Shown here: positions 23,774 through 32,433 of the stretch, one piece after another
Layout: every line of letters starts with the position of its first letter
Numbering within the stretch: position 1 is the first letter of the stretch
The notes under the pieces: model-generated
Databases searched by the model: none
Seen by the model: the letters and a program-made list of their open reading frames with translations, nothing else
Told to the model about the DNA's origin: nothing
Source of the DNA: Sulfitobacter sp. S223
Lineage (GTDB): Bacteria > Pseudomonadota > Alphaproteobacteria > Rhodobacterales > Rhodobacteraceae
Reading direction: 5' to 3'
Length of the DNA stretch: 64,000 nucleotides
Assembly (NCBI RefSeq): GCF_025143825.1
Contig: NZ_CP083560.1
Location: forward strand, 682,001 to 746,000
Translations under genes and position numbers: made by a program

Positions 23774-24550
23774 ATGGAATCAGTGGACTTTCATACGGCG
23801 CGCGCGCTTTTGGAGTGGCAGATGGAGCTGGGCGCGGATGAGTGCATCGGTGATGTCGCCGTGGACCGCTATGCCTTGCCTGAAAAGCTGGCCAAGCCTA
23901 ACCAGCAAGCGGCAAAGCCGCATCTGACCAGAGGGCCCGTCAAAACCAAAGAACGCGATGCAGTCGCCGAAGCGCAGGCAGCAGCCCAAGCCGCCGACAC
24001 GCTGGAGGCACTGCGCGAAGCGATGACATCCTTTGATCTTTGTGATCTCAAGCGCGGTGCCCGTAAGATGGTGTTCTCGGATGGTATCGCCGGAGCGCCC
24101 GTGATGATTGTCGGAGAGGCACCTGGCCGCGAAGAAGATCGCACCGGGTGCCCGTTTGTAGGCGCGTCGGGGCAACTGCTTGACCGAATGTTCGCTGCCA
24201 TTGACATGGGGCGCGACCGCAAGGATGCCCCGCTTTATATTACAAACATCCTGCCGTGGCGTCCGCCGCATAACCGTGATCCGAAGCCTGAAGAGATTGC
24301 GATGATGAAGCCGTTTCTGGAGCGTCATATTCAGCTGGCCAACCCCAAAGCGCTGGTGCTTATGGGCAACTGGGCCTGCCAGTCGCTTTTGGGTAAGCGC
24401 GGCATCGCGCGTCTACGCGGTCAATGGCAAGAGGTTTCCGGCAAGCCCGCCTTGCCAATGTTTCACCCCGCATATCTTTTGCGCAATCCTGACGCAAAAA
24501 GACAGGCTTGGGCTGATCTGTTGAGTTTGAAAGCTACGGTTGAGAAATGA
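23774..24550 (+). CDS. Uracil-DNA glycosylase, family 4-like, without the usual Fe-S cysteines
   Basis: 258 residues. The motifs of family 4 uracil-DNA glycosylases are present: VGEAPGREEDRTGCPFVGAS, the catalytic region with LYITNILPWRPPHNRDP, and the second motif MFHPAYLLRNPDAKRQ. In classical members four Cys bind a [4Fe-4S] cluster (a CxxC pair, one in 'vvKCrPP' and one in 'Ei-C-pyL'). Here only one Cys of the pair is visible (FDLCDLK) and the other two are W (LPWRPP) and M (EIAMMKPFL). The cluster is therefore probably absent. It removes uracil from DNA in base excision repair. The N-terminal 70 residues are Ala/Lys-rich. The LysE gene overlaps its stop (ATGA). Confidence 0.88.
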   Translation: MESVDFHTARALLEWQMELGADECIGDVAVDRYALPEKLAKPNQQAAKPHLTRGPVKTKERDAVAEAQAAAQAADTLEALREAMTSFDLCDLKRGARKMVFSDGIAGAPVMIVGEAPGREEDRTGCPFVGASGQLLDRMFAAIDMGRDRKDAPLYITNILPWRPPHNRDPKPEEIAMMKPFLERHIQLANPKALVLMGNWACQSLLGKRGIARLRGQWQEVSGKPALPMFHPAYLLRNPDAKRQAWADLLSLKATVEK

Positions 24551-25152
24551 TTGATCCCGTTATCCTTCTGGCCTTTATCCCTGCGGCGCTTGCGCTGAAT
24601 GTAACGCCAGGGCCGGATATGATGTTGTGTCTCGCGCAAGGTTTGCGTTCGGGGCGCGCGTCTGCTTGGGCCGCAAGTGCGGGCGTCAGCGTTGGCTCCT
24701 TGGTGCATGTTACTGTAGCGGGCCTTGGGCTGGGTGCAGTCGTCGCCGCATTTCCTTGGGCGTTCGAGGTTATCCGTTGGATCGGAGTTGCATATCTTTT
24801 GTATCTCGCGGTGCAGGCGTTCCGCAGCAGTAAGATGAAAGCGGGCGCGCAAGGCATGCGTCCCCTGCGCGCATTTCGCGCAGGCCTCTTTACAAACCTG
24901 AGCAATTTCAAAGTGATCTGGTTCGTTCTTGCCTTCATTCCACAGTTTGTTGTGCCTGAGGCAGGACCAGTATTTTTGCAATTCCTTGCCTTTGGGGCGA
25001 TGATTGCGCTGGGCGGGTTTGTGATAAACGGTTTGGTCGGTGCTTTTGCGGGAACATTGGGTGCGCGGCTTGTCGGTTCTAGCAAAGTTCTGGGCTATGT
25101 TACCGGCAGCATTTACGCCGCTCTGGCCGCGCGGCTGGCCGTGATGGAGTAG
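24547..25152 (+). CDS. LysE-family translocator
   Basis: 201 residues, about six membrane helices, and the LysE/RhtB signature at the N-terminus (LNVTPGPDMMLCLAQGLRSG) with the middle motif FRAGLFTNLSNFKVIWFVLA. These inner-membrane proteins export amino acids such as lysine, homoserine or threonine. The substrate cannot be read from the sequence. It starts in the stop of the uracil-DNA glycosylase gene (ATGA) and ends 3 bp before moaB, so three functionally unrelated genes share an operon. Confidence 0.92.
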   Translation: MIDPVILLAFIPAALALNVTPGPDMMLCLAQGLRSGRASAWAASAGVSVGSLVHVTVAGLGLGAVVAAFPWAFEVIRWIGVAYLLYLAVQAFRSSKMKAGAQGMRPLRAFRAGLFTNLSNFKVIWFVLAFIPQFVVPEAGPVFLQFLAFGAMIALGGFVINGLVGAFAGTLGARLVGSSKVLGYVTGSIYAALAARLAVME

Positions 25153-25155
25153 AAC

Positions 25156-25698
25156 ATGAGCAAGATAGACGAGACCAAAGAATTCATACCGGTGCGCATT
25201 GCCGTACTGACGGTATCGGACACGCGCAGCATGGCCGAAGACCGCTCCGGCGACGTTCTGGTCGCGCGTATCGATGCGGCGGGCCATCATCTTGCAGAGC
25301 GGAAAATCGTACAGGACGAGCGGACGGACATCGCAGAGCAATTGCGGACATGGTGTGCCGATCCACAGATCGACGTGGTGATTTCTACCGGGGGGACGGG
25401 CCTGACTGGCCGCGACGTCACGGTAGAGGCGCACCGTGACGTGTATGAGAAAGAGATTGATGCTTTCGGGACGGTTTTCACGATTGTGTCGATGCAAAAG
25501 ATCGGAACCAGTGCCGTGCAGTCGCGCGCGACTGGCGGGGTCGCGAACGGGACATACCTATTTGCACTGCCCGGCAGCCCTGGCGCCTGTAAGGATGCAT
25601 GGGATGAAATTCTTCTTATGCAGCTCGATTACCGACATCGCCCCTGCAATTTTGTAGAAATTTTGCCACGTTTAGATGAGCATCATCGCAGAAAATAA
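25156..25698 (+). CDS. moaB: Molybdenum cofactor biosynthesis protein B
   Basis: 180 residues of the MoaB/Mog fold. AVLTVSDTRS at the N-terminus and VISTGGTGLTGRDVTVEA (about residues 75-92) are the molybdopterin-binding motifs, and FALPGSPGACKDAWDEIL closes the site. MoaB/Mog proteins adenylylate molybdopterin before MoeA inserts molybdate. It lies far from moaDE (16 kb) and mobAB-moeA (14 kb). The downstream gap of 122 bp separates it from the RND efflux genes. Confidence 0.94.
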   Translation: MSKIDETKEFIPVRIAVLTVSDTRSMAEDRSGDVLVARIDAAGHHLAERKIVQDERTDIAEQLRTWCADPQIDVVISTGGTGLTGRDVTVEAHRDVYEKEIDAFGTVFTIVSMQKIGTSAVQSRATGGVANGTYLFALPGSPGACKDAWDEILLMQLDYRHRPCNFVEILPRLDEHHRRK

Positions 25699-25820
25699 CG
25701 ACTGGTCCTTTTCTGCTATCGAAAAAGTGACGGAAATCCGTGCGTCGCACGTATAAACTTACGTGGCACTCGTTTGTGAGGCGCTGGGTTGAATAACGTA
25801 ATGACCATATCGGATTGATA

Positions 25821-27272
25821 ATGCGGTTCTTGAGACAAAGTATGATCGGCCTGTTTTTGGCCTCTGTGACTCTGGGCTTGCTGGTTTGGGCGGTTCAGAT
25901 GATCGGTGGGGCCGTGCAAACGCGCATGGCTGACAGTCCTGCCGCGCCGCCGGCTCGCGAGCGTGTTTTTACTGTGAACGTCATCACAGCCGAATCTGGA
26001 ACACACACACCTTTTATTGAAAGCTTTGGTGAGATCGCCAGCCGCCGTACGCTGGAATTGCGCGCAGCAGAAGGCGGTCGAGTGATTGGTCTTGCGGATG
26101 AATTCCAGGACGGTGGCACAGTGCGCGCTGGCGATGTTCTGGTGCAGCTTGATCCGGTAGACGCCGAGGCCGCAGTGCAGCGTGCTGAAGCCGACCTCGC
26201 TGATGCGCAGGCCGAAGGACGCGATGCCGCGCGCGGCCTTGAACTGGCGCGTGATGAACTAGCCGCCGCGCAGGATCAGGCCGATTTGCGCGACAAAGCC
26301 GCCAAGCGGCAATCGGATCTTGCGGGTCGTGGCGTTGGCACAGCGGCGGCAACAGAAACAGCAGATCTTGCAGCCTCGGCTGCGCGGCAGGCGGTGTTAT
26401 CGCGCCGTCAGGCTGTCGCGCAAGCAGAGGCCCGTGTGGATCAGGCCGCAACGTCAACGGCTCGGGCGGAAATCGCGCTTGCCGAAGCACAGCGTCGGTT
26501 GGACGACACGATTCTTACTGCGCCTTTCAACGGCACGCTCAGTGCTACGGTAGTGGTCGAAGGTCGCTTGGTCAGCGCCAACGAAAGGTTGGCAGAGCTG
26601 ATAGATCCCGATGATCTCGAGGTTTCGTTTCGCTTGTCCACAGCTCAATACGCGCGCTTGTTGGATGAACGCGGTGCGGTTTTGAAGGCCGAAGTGCGTG
26701 TGACGCTTGACGTTGCTGGCGTTGATCTTGAGGCACGCGGTTTCGTGACGCGCACCTCCGCCGCAGCGGGCGAGGGGCTGACCGGTCGGCTTGTTTTCGC
26801 GTCACTCAATAGCGTGAGCGGCTTTAAACCGGGTGATTTTGTTACCGTGCAGGTGCAAGAGCCCGCACTTGAGAACGTGATCCGCCTGCCAGCCTCATCT
26901 GTGGATGCCGGTGGTAATGTCTTGGTGCTTGCGGCTGAAGACAGGCTTGAAGCCATCACTGTAGAAATATTGCGTAGGGTAGGTGACGACGTGTTGGTGC
27001 GCGGTGATATTCTCGGCCGCGAAGTGGTCGAGGCGCGTTCACCCCTGTTAGGGGCAGGTATCGCGGTCAAACCATTGCGCAAAAGCACACAGAAGCAGTC
27101 AGAGCCTGAGATGTTGGAGCTGACAGAGGCGAGGCGCGCAAAACTGGTGGCATTTATCGAAGGCAACGCCCGGATGCCAGAAGAAGCAAAAGCCCGCGTG
27201 TTGGCGCAACTGGCCGAACGTCAGGTCCCGGCCCAGATGGTCGAACGGATCGAAAGCCGGATGGGAGGCTAA
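25821..27272 (+). CDS. RND efflux periplasmic adaptor (membrane fusion protein)
   Basis: 483 residues from ATG 25821. An N-terminal anchor (SMIGLFLASVTLGLLVWAVQ) precedes the biotinyl-lipoyl-like half (RVIGLADEFQDGGTVRAGDV, LVQLDPVDAE), a long coiled-coil hairpin (about 95-210, Ala/Gln/Arg-rich), the second half-motif DDTILTAPFNGTLSATVVVE, and a beta-barrel. A helical C-terminal extension of about 50 residues (LTEARRAKLVAFIEGNARMP) is unusual for AcrA-like proteins. A TTG six bases upstream (25815) is an alternative start. The RND pump follows after 3 bp; an outer-membrane channel gene is not present. Confidence 0.92.
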   Translation: MRFLRQSMIGLFLASVTLGLLVWAVQMIGGAVQTRMADSPAAPPARERVFTVNVITAESGTHTPFIESFGEIASRRTLELRAAEGGRVIGLADEFQDGGTVRAGDVLVQLDPVDAEAAVQRAEADLADAQAEGRDAARGLELARDELAAAQDQADLRDKAAKRQSDLAGRGVGTAAATETADLAASAARQAVLSRRQAVAQAEARVDQAATSTARAEIALAEAQRRLDDTILTAPFNGTLSATVVVEGRLVSANERLAELIDPDDLEVSFRLSTAQYARLLDERGAVLKAEVRVTLDVAGVDLEARGFVTRTSAAAGEGLTGRLVFASLNSVSGFKPGDFVTVQVQEPALENVIRLPASSVDAGGNVLVLAAEDRLEAITVEILRRVGDDVLVRGDILGREVVEARSPLLGAGIAVKPLRKSTQKQSEPEMLELTEARRAKLVAFIEGNARMPEEAKARVLAQLAERQVPAQMVERIESRMGG

Positions 27273-27275
27273 GCG

Positions 27276-30200
27276 ATGGCGCGCGCAATTCCCAAAACCG
27301 CCGGCGGTATCCTTTCGTATTTCACACGCCACAAAACCGTGGCCAACCTGTTGCTGGTGCTGATGTTGGTCGCTGGATTTGCGGCTGCACCAAATATGCG
27401 GGCCCAATTCTTTCCCGATGTGATTGTGGATAATGTTTCGGTCAGTACGGTTTGGACGGGCGCTGGCGCCGAGGATGTAGATGAAGCTATCAGCCAAGTG
27501 CTGGAGACAGCGCTACTGGGGATCGAGGGTGTAGAAGGTTCGAATAGTTCCTCACGTGAGGGGAACAGCGTCATCACACTGGAATTCGAACCAGATTGGG
27601 ATATGGCGCGCGCAGCGGCCGATGTTCAAACTGCGGTGGATGCGATCACGACCCTACCCGAAGAAGCAGAGGAGCCGACCGTAAGGCGTGGCGCATGGCG
27701 TGATCGCGTGACGGACGTTGTGATCACCGGCCCTGTCGCCCCCGAACAATTGGGCCGCTTCGCGGATGAATTTGTCACCCGACTGTTTGCTGCAGGGGTG
27801 ACACGGACCACCATTAAGGGGGTCGCGGCACCGCAAACACTGGTGGAAGTCCCTTCGTCCAAGCTTGTTTCCTATGACGTTACAATGGCAGAGATAGCGG
27901 CTGTCATTGCGGCAGAGGTCGATGCGGACCCAGCGGGCGATGTGGACGGCGCCAATGCGCGGGTGCGGACCGGTACAGCCAAACGCACGCCGCAAGAGAT
28001 TGCAGGCATTACGCTGCGCTCCAATGCCGATGGGTCCAAACTGCTGGTCGGTGATGTCGCCGCAGTTTTCTCTGAAGGTATCGACCGCAACATGAGCTTT
28101 TTCGTCGGCAAAGATCCGGCCATGACCGTTCGGGTGGACCGCTCTGACAGGGGGGATGCAATTGGCATTCAGGAACAGGTAGAGGCAGTCGCGGCAGAGC
28201 TACAGTCAAGCCTGCCCGCCAGCGTTTCGGTAGAGCTGATCCGGACCCGTGCAGAGGCCATTACCGGCCGCCTTGATCTGCTGATTGATAACGGGCTGGT
28301 TGGGCTTGGCCTTGTGATGGCCTTGTTGTTTCTGTTTCTGAATGCGCGCACGGCTTTCTGGGTCGCTGCGGGTATTCCTGTGGCGATGGGCGCCGCGATT
28401 GCCTTCATGTATCTGGGCGGTCTGACCATCAACATGATCTCGCTTTTCGGTCTGATCATCACCTTGGGTATCGTGGTTGATGATGCCATCGTTGTCGGGG
28501 AGCATGCCGATCACCGGTATCGCCTCGGCGGGATGAGCGCGGCTGAGGCCGCCGAAGGAGCTGCGCAGCGCATGGCCATGCCAGTGTTCGCCGCCACACT
28601 GACCACGGTCATTGCGTTTTTCGGGCTTGTGGCTGTTGGAGGGCGCTTTGGCGGGTTGATCGCGGACATTCCTTTTACAGTGATCGCCGTTCTAATTGCA
28701 TCGTTGATCGAATGTTTTCTGATCTTGCCGAACCACATGCATCACGCGCTTGCCGGCATTGAAAAACGTGCAAAGTTTTCGATGGTAAAGCTGGTGCTGG
28801 GCGGAATTGTCAGCGCAATCGTTACAACGGTCCTGATAACTGCGCTGATTTTTGGTGTGATCTACAGCTTCCTTTGGCTGACAGGGGCAGATGTGACGCA
28901 GGCCTATGGCTTGCTATCGGGCAGCGCAGTCGCGCTTGCCGGGGTGACGCTGGTTCTTTTGATCGGCTATTTGCTAAGCCGCCCCGCTCGGTTACGCGCG
29001 CTTGTTCAGGCTGTTGGGCGACACGGAATCGATACGCCGTCAGTCGTGGTGAATGGGGGCTTCGTCTGGGTGCGCGAGCGGCTGTTCCGCCCCTTCATGG
29101 CGGGGGTGATTGCAGCGCGTTATGCTGTTTTGGCGGGGGTCATTGTTGTACTGGCGAGCCAGATTTCGCTGTTTATCCGTGGCGATGTGCAGTGGCGGTT
29201 CTTTAACGCGCCTGAACGCGGGTCGGTCACCGGCAACTTTATCATGGCCGAAGGCGCCACACGTGCCGATACCATCGAGATGATGCGCGAAATGCAGCGT
29301 GCAACAGACGCAGTTGCCGCGCAACTGGAGGCCGAGCACGGGGTAAATCCGCTTGATTATGTCATGGCGCAAATTGGCGGTAACAGCGGACGGGGTTTGG
29401 ATGCTGCCGAAGGTAAAGACGGTGATTTGCTCGGGGGGATATCTATCGAGTTGATTGACGCTGACCTGCGGCCCTACTCAAGCTTCGCTTTTGTTGCGCA
29501 GCTACAGGATGAGGTGGTGAACCATCCCCTGGCAGAAGCGGTGAGCTTTCGTGGCTGGCGCTCTGGACCGGGCGGAGACGCGCTGGATGTGCAATTCTAC
29601 GGGGCGCAGACACAAACGCTGAAGGATGCCTCAGAAGCGCTGCAAGCTGCCTTGCTGCAATATCCCGAAGTCAGCGCGTTGCAGGACAATCTGGCCTACG
29701 ACAAAGAAGAACTGATTCTTGATCTGACGCCGCAGGGGCAGGCACTGGGTTTCACCATTGACCAGTTGGGCCGCGTGTTGCGTAACCGTCTGGGAGGGAT
29801 CGAGGCCGCTACTTATCCCGATGGGCCGCGCTCTGCCACCATCCGGGTGGAGCTGCCGGAGGGCGAGCTGACAGCCGATTTTCTGGACCGCACGCAAATG
29901 CGCACGCCAGCGGGAAATTATGTGGCGCTGGGCGACATTGTTAGTGTGCAGCAGCGCACGGGCTTTAGCACCGTACGGCGCGAAAATGGTATCCGGCTGA
30001 TCTCGGTGACGGGCGACATTTCAGAGGATGATGCCGCGCGCGCTTCTGAAATCAATCAGGCATTGGCCGAGGATATCCTGCCGCGCATCGCTTCCGAGCT
30101 ACAGGTCGAATATCGTCTCGCTGGTTTGAGCGAGCAGGAGAACGAGTTTCTTGCCGATGCGCTGACCGGTTTGATATTGTGTCTGACGGGTATTCTTTTG

Positions 30201-30935
30201 GTGCTCGCATGGGTTTTTGGGAGCTGGACCCGTCCATTGGTGGTCATGGCCATCATCCCCTTTGGACTGGTTGGAACGATTTACGGTCATAACGCGTGGG
30301 ACGTGCCGCTGAGCATGTTTACCGTGGTTGGGCTGTTGGGCATGACGGGTATCATCATCAACGATTCCATCGTGCTGGTGACGACAATCGACGAATATGC
30401 CGCTGAGCGTGGCTTATTTCCGTCCATCATTGACGGGGCGGCAGACCGTTTGCGGCCGGTGATGCTGACAACGCTGACAACAGTTCTGGGCATGGCACCG
30501 CTGTTGTTCGAACGCAGCCAGCAGGCGCAATTTTTAAAACCGACGGTCATTACACTGGTGTATGGTCTTGGCTTCGGCATGCTGCTGGTACTGCTGGTCG
30601 TGCCCGCGCTGATCGCTATGCAGCATGACGTGGGGCGGCAGATCACAGCAATGCGCCGCGGACTGCGTGCGCGGGCGCGTGGCTTGCAGCTTGGGTTGGC
30701 AGGTTTGTGGCTGCTGATCTTGGGCTGGGGCGCGTTGACGCTGGGCTATGCTGCATTGTGGGGCAGTCTTTATGCGCCTGTTGCTGCGATCTTTCCGATG
30801 TTGGCCCGCCTGTCGACGATGGCCGCAGGGTTCGTGCTGTTCATAAGCGGTGCCGCGGTTGTTGCGGTATTTGGCTATGTGTTGGGCGCGTTGGTCATGA
30901 TGCTGCGCAAGCGTCGCATGGTCGCCGGCGAATAG
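27276..30935 (+). CDS. RND-family efflux pump permease with extra membrane segments
   Basis: 1219 residues, about 170 longer than AcrB. The usual layout is seen: first helix HKTVANLLLVLMLVAGFAAA, porter domain, TM4 with the proton-relay acidic pair (IITLGIVVDDAIVVGEHADH), porter domain two, and TM10-TM12. Additional hydrophobic hairpins occur at about 510-575 (GGIVSAIVTTVLITALIFGV; SGSAVALAGVTLVLLIGYLL) and at the C-terminus (LGLAGLWLLILGWGALTLGY; AAGFVLFISGAAVVAVFGYV). With the adaptor upstream it exports substrates driven by protons; the substrate is unknown. The gene converges with the DsbD-alpha-like gene. Confidence 0.94.
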   Translation: MARAIPKTAGGILSYFTRHKTVANLLLVLMLVAGFAAAPNMRAQFFPDVIVDNVSVSTVWTGAGAEDVDEAISQVLETALLGIEGVEGSNSSSREGNSVITLEFEPDWDMARAAADVQTAVDAITTLPEEAEEPTVRRGAWRDRVTDVVITGPVAPEQLGRFADEFVTRLFAAGVTRTTIKGVAAPQTLVEVPSSKLVSYDVTMAEIAAVIAAEVDADPAGDVDGANARVRTGTAKRTPQEIAGITLRSNADGSKLLVGDVAAVFSEGIDRNMSFFVGKDPAMTVRVDRSDRGDAIGIQEQVEAVAAELQSSLPASVSVELIRTRAEAITGRLDLLIDNGLVGLGLVMALLFLFLNARTAFWVAAGIPVAMGAAIAFMYLGGLTINMISLFGLIITLGIVVDDAIVVGEHADHRYRLGGMSAAEAAEGAAQRMAMPVFAATLTTVIAFFGLVAVGGRFGGLIADIPFTVIAVLIASLIECFLILPNHMHHALAGIEKRAKFSMVKLVLGGIVSAIVTTVLITALIFGVIYSFLWLTGADVTQAYGLLSGSAVALAGVTLVLLIGYLLSRPARLRALVQAVGRHGIDTPSVVVNGGFVWVRERLFRPFMAGVIAARYAVLAGVIVVLASQISLFIRGDVQWRFFNAPERGSVTGNFIMAEGATRADTIEMMREMQRATDAVAAQLEAEHGVNPLDYVMAQIGGNSGRGLDAAEGKDGDLLGGISIELIDADLRPYSSFAFVAQLQDEVVNHPLAEAVSFRGWRSGPGGDALDVQFYGAQTQTLKDASEALQAALLQYPEVSALQDNLAYDKEELILDLTPQGQALGFTIDQLGRVLRNRLGGIEAATYPDGPRSATIRVELPEGELTADFLDRTQMRTPAGNYVALGDIVSVQQRTGFSTVRRENGIRLISVTGDISEDDAARASEINQALAEDILPRIASELQVEYRLAGLSEQENEFLADALTGLILCLTGILLVLAWVFGSWTRPLVVMAIIPFGLVGTIYGHNAWDVPLSMFTVVGLLGMTGIIINDSIVLVTTIDEYAAERGLFPSIIDGAADRLRPVMLTTLTTVLGMAPLLFERSQQAQFLKPTVITLVYGLGFGMLLVLLVVPALIAMQHDVGRQITAMRRGLRARARGLQLGLAGLWLLILGWGALTLGYAALWGSLYAPVAAIFPMLARLSTMAAGFVLFISGAAVVAVFGYVLGALVMMLRKRRMVAGE

Positions 30936-30942
30936 CGCCAGC

Positions 30943-31749
30943 TTAGCCCGGTGTGCAGCCACGCAGATCAACCGCGTGCGAAGATCCCAAAACCGTAAAG
31001 CGGATAGCAGACCGGTCGATGGCGAAGCCTGACGCTCCGTTCGATACCATCTCTGCGCTGGCAGTCAGAATGTTGCCTGACCGGCTTGTGACGGGTTCAG
31101 AGACCCAGATATCGGGGCGTCCTGCTTCGATCACCACATGCTCCGGGCCACCAGTGGAGGGCAGGGCAAGTTTGGCGGTGATCTTCAACCCGTCCTCGGA
31201 CGGGCTGAGCGCGCAGGTCACACCTTTTGCGCCGCTCTCGGACGCGGTGTAGGGCTGTTCTGCTAGAGCCGCAGCAATGCTGGCAACAGGCGCGCTGCCT
31301 TTGGCATCCAGAGTGCCGGATAGCGACAGGGTTTGCGGAACACAGATGTCTTTGCAGACCCCGATGTCCATGTGCAGGTTGATATCAATCGGTGTGCCTG
31401 CCTGCTTGGGGGCAATGGCAAGGGGCAGTACCACCTGATTACTATACCCGACAGAGCGCATACCGTTCTGCTCAAATACCTTCGGTGTTGGCCAGCTGAC
31501 CGAGACGCCGCGCAAGTTGCGTGAGCCTTTCCAGCTGAATTCGGGCGGGATGCCTGCATCACCGGGCGCACGCCAGTAGGTTTTCCAACCAGGCGCAAGC
31601 GTCAGTTGAATGGCGCTGATGCGGGTACCGTCCGCCTGTTGCCAACCGTCAATGAGGTGCGCGGTCACGGGCAGACCAACGGGATCTTCTGCTGCAGCAG
31701 GTGAGACAAGGGCAAATAGCGTGGTGGCCAGAAGGAAGTGCTTTATCAT
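30943..31749 (-). CDS. Periplasmic DsbD N-terminal (alpha) domain-like protein
   Basis: 268 residues with a signal peptide (FLLATTLFALVSPAAAEDP). It resembles the DsbD alpha-domain: a beta-sandwich with WKTYWRAPGDAGIPPEFSW and, further on, DIGVCKDICVPQ, a C-x3-C pair that corresponds to the redox-active cysteines of DsbD-alpha. The membrane and thioredoxin parts of DsbD are absent. Such stand-alone domains may pass electrons to partner proteins, for example in cytochrome c or copper protein maturation, if a separate CcdA-like protein supplies them. A third Cys (VTCALS) and a fourth (RGCTPG) may form a structural disulfide. It is divergent from yqgE (129 bp). Confidence 0.86.
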   Translation of the reverse strand: MIKHFLLATTLFALVSPAAAEDPVGLPVTAHLIDGWQQADGTRISAIQLTLAPGWKTYWRAPGDAGIPPEFSWKGSRNLRGVSVSWPTPKVFEQNGMRSVGYSNQVVLPLAIAPKQAGTPIDINLHMDIGVCKDICVPQTLSLSGTLDAKGSAPVASIAAALAEQPYTASESGAKGVTCALSPSEDGLKITAKLALPSTGGPEHVVIEAGRPDIWVSEPVTSRSGNILTASAEMVSNGASGFAIDRSAIRFTVLGSSHAVDLRGCTPG

Positions 31750-31878
31750 CTTCTCTATGTGGCCCCGCTTGATCTGTTTGCCAAGTCACAAGTCAGTCAG
31801 ACATGTTTCGCTTATGGTGCTTGCAGCGTTCCGTCCCGCTCGTCACAGTGGGGGCGAAGGTGTGATTGGAGGTATGAA

Positions 31879-32433
31879 ATGAATTTGGCAGGACAGCTTC
31901 TGATTGCGATGCCGGGGATGGGTGATCCAAGGTTCGCCCGCTCTGTTGTTTTTCTGTGTGCCTACTCCGAAGAAGGCGCCATGGGCTTTATCGTTAATAA
32001 GTATCTGGACGACATGACGCTCGCGGATGTGTTGGAGCGGATGGACATGGGGAGCGCTGAAGTCGTTCTGCAAGACCCCGTGTACTTCGGCGGGCCGGTG
32101 CAAATCGAACGTGGCTTTGTTTTGCACATGGACGAAAGCCGGCAGTCACCGGAACCTTTGATTATTCCTGGTGGCTATGTTCTGACCGCCACACAAGATA
32201 TCCTGAAAGACATCGGCACTGGTGTTGGCCCTGAACCGTTTCTGTTTGCATTGGGGTATGCGGGTTGGGGGGCTGGCCAACTGGACGCAGAGATCGCGGA
32301 AAACGGATGGCTCACAGCGCCTGCAACGCCGGAACTGGTCTTTTCGGCAGATCGTGAGACCTTGTGGGAAACCGCGCTTCAGAGCATCGGCATAGATCCT
32401 CTTACCCTGTCTTCCGCTTCTGGCCGTGCTTAG
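31879..32433 (+). CDS. yqgE: YqgE/AlgH family protein
   Basis: 184 residues from ATG 31879, with GGAGG six bases upstream. LAGQLLIAMPGMGDPRFARS, EEGAMGFIVNKYL, YFGGPVQIERGFVLH and ALGYAGWGAGQLDAEI are the YqgE motifs. The function is not settled; in Pseudomonas the homologue AlgH was linked to alginate control, and homologues are usually near yqgF. A longer frame upstream with no ribosome site is not used. It converges with tsaC, with a 4-bp overlap at the stops (32430-32433). Confidence 0.93.
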   Translation: MNLAGQLLIAMPGMGDPRFARSVVFLCAYSEEGAMGFIVNKYLDDMTLADVLERMDMGSAEVVLQDPVYFGGPVQIERGFVLHMDESRQSPEPLIIPGGYVLTATQDILKDIGTGVGPEPFLFALGYAGWGAGQLDAEIAENGWLTAPATPELVFSADRETLWETALQSIGIDPLTLSSASGRA

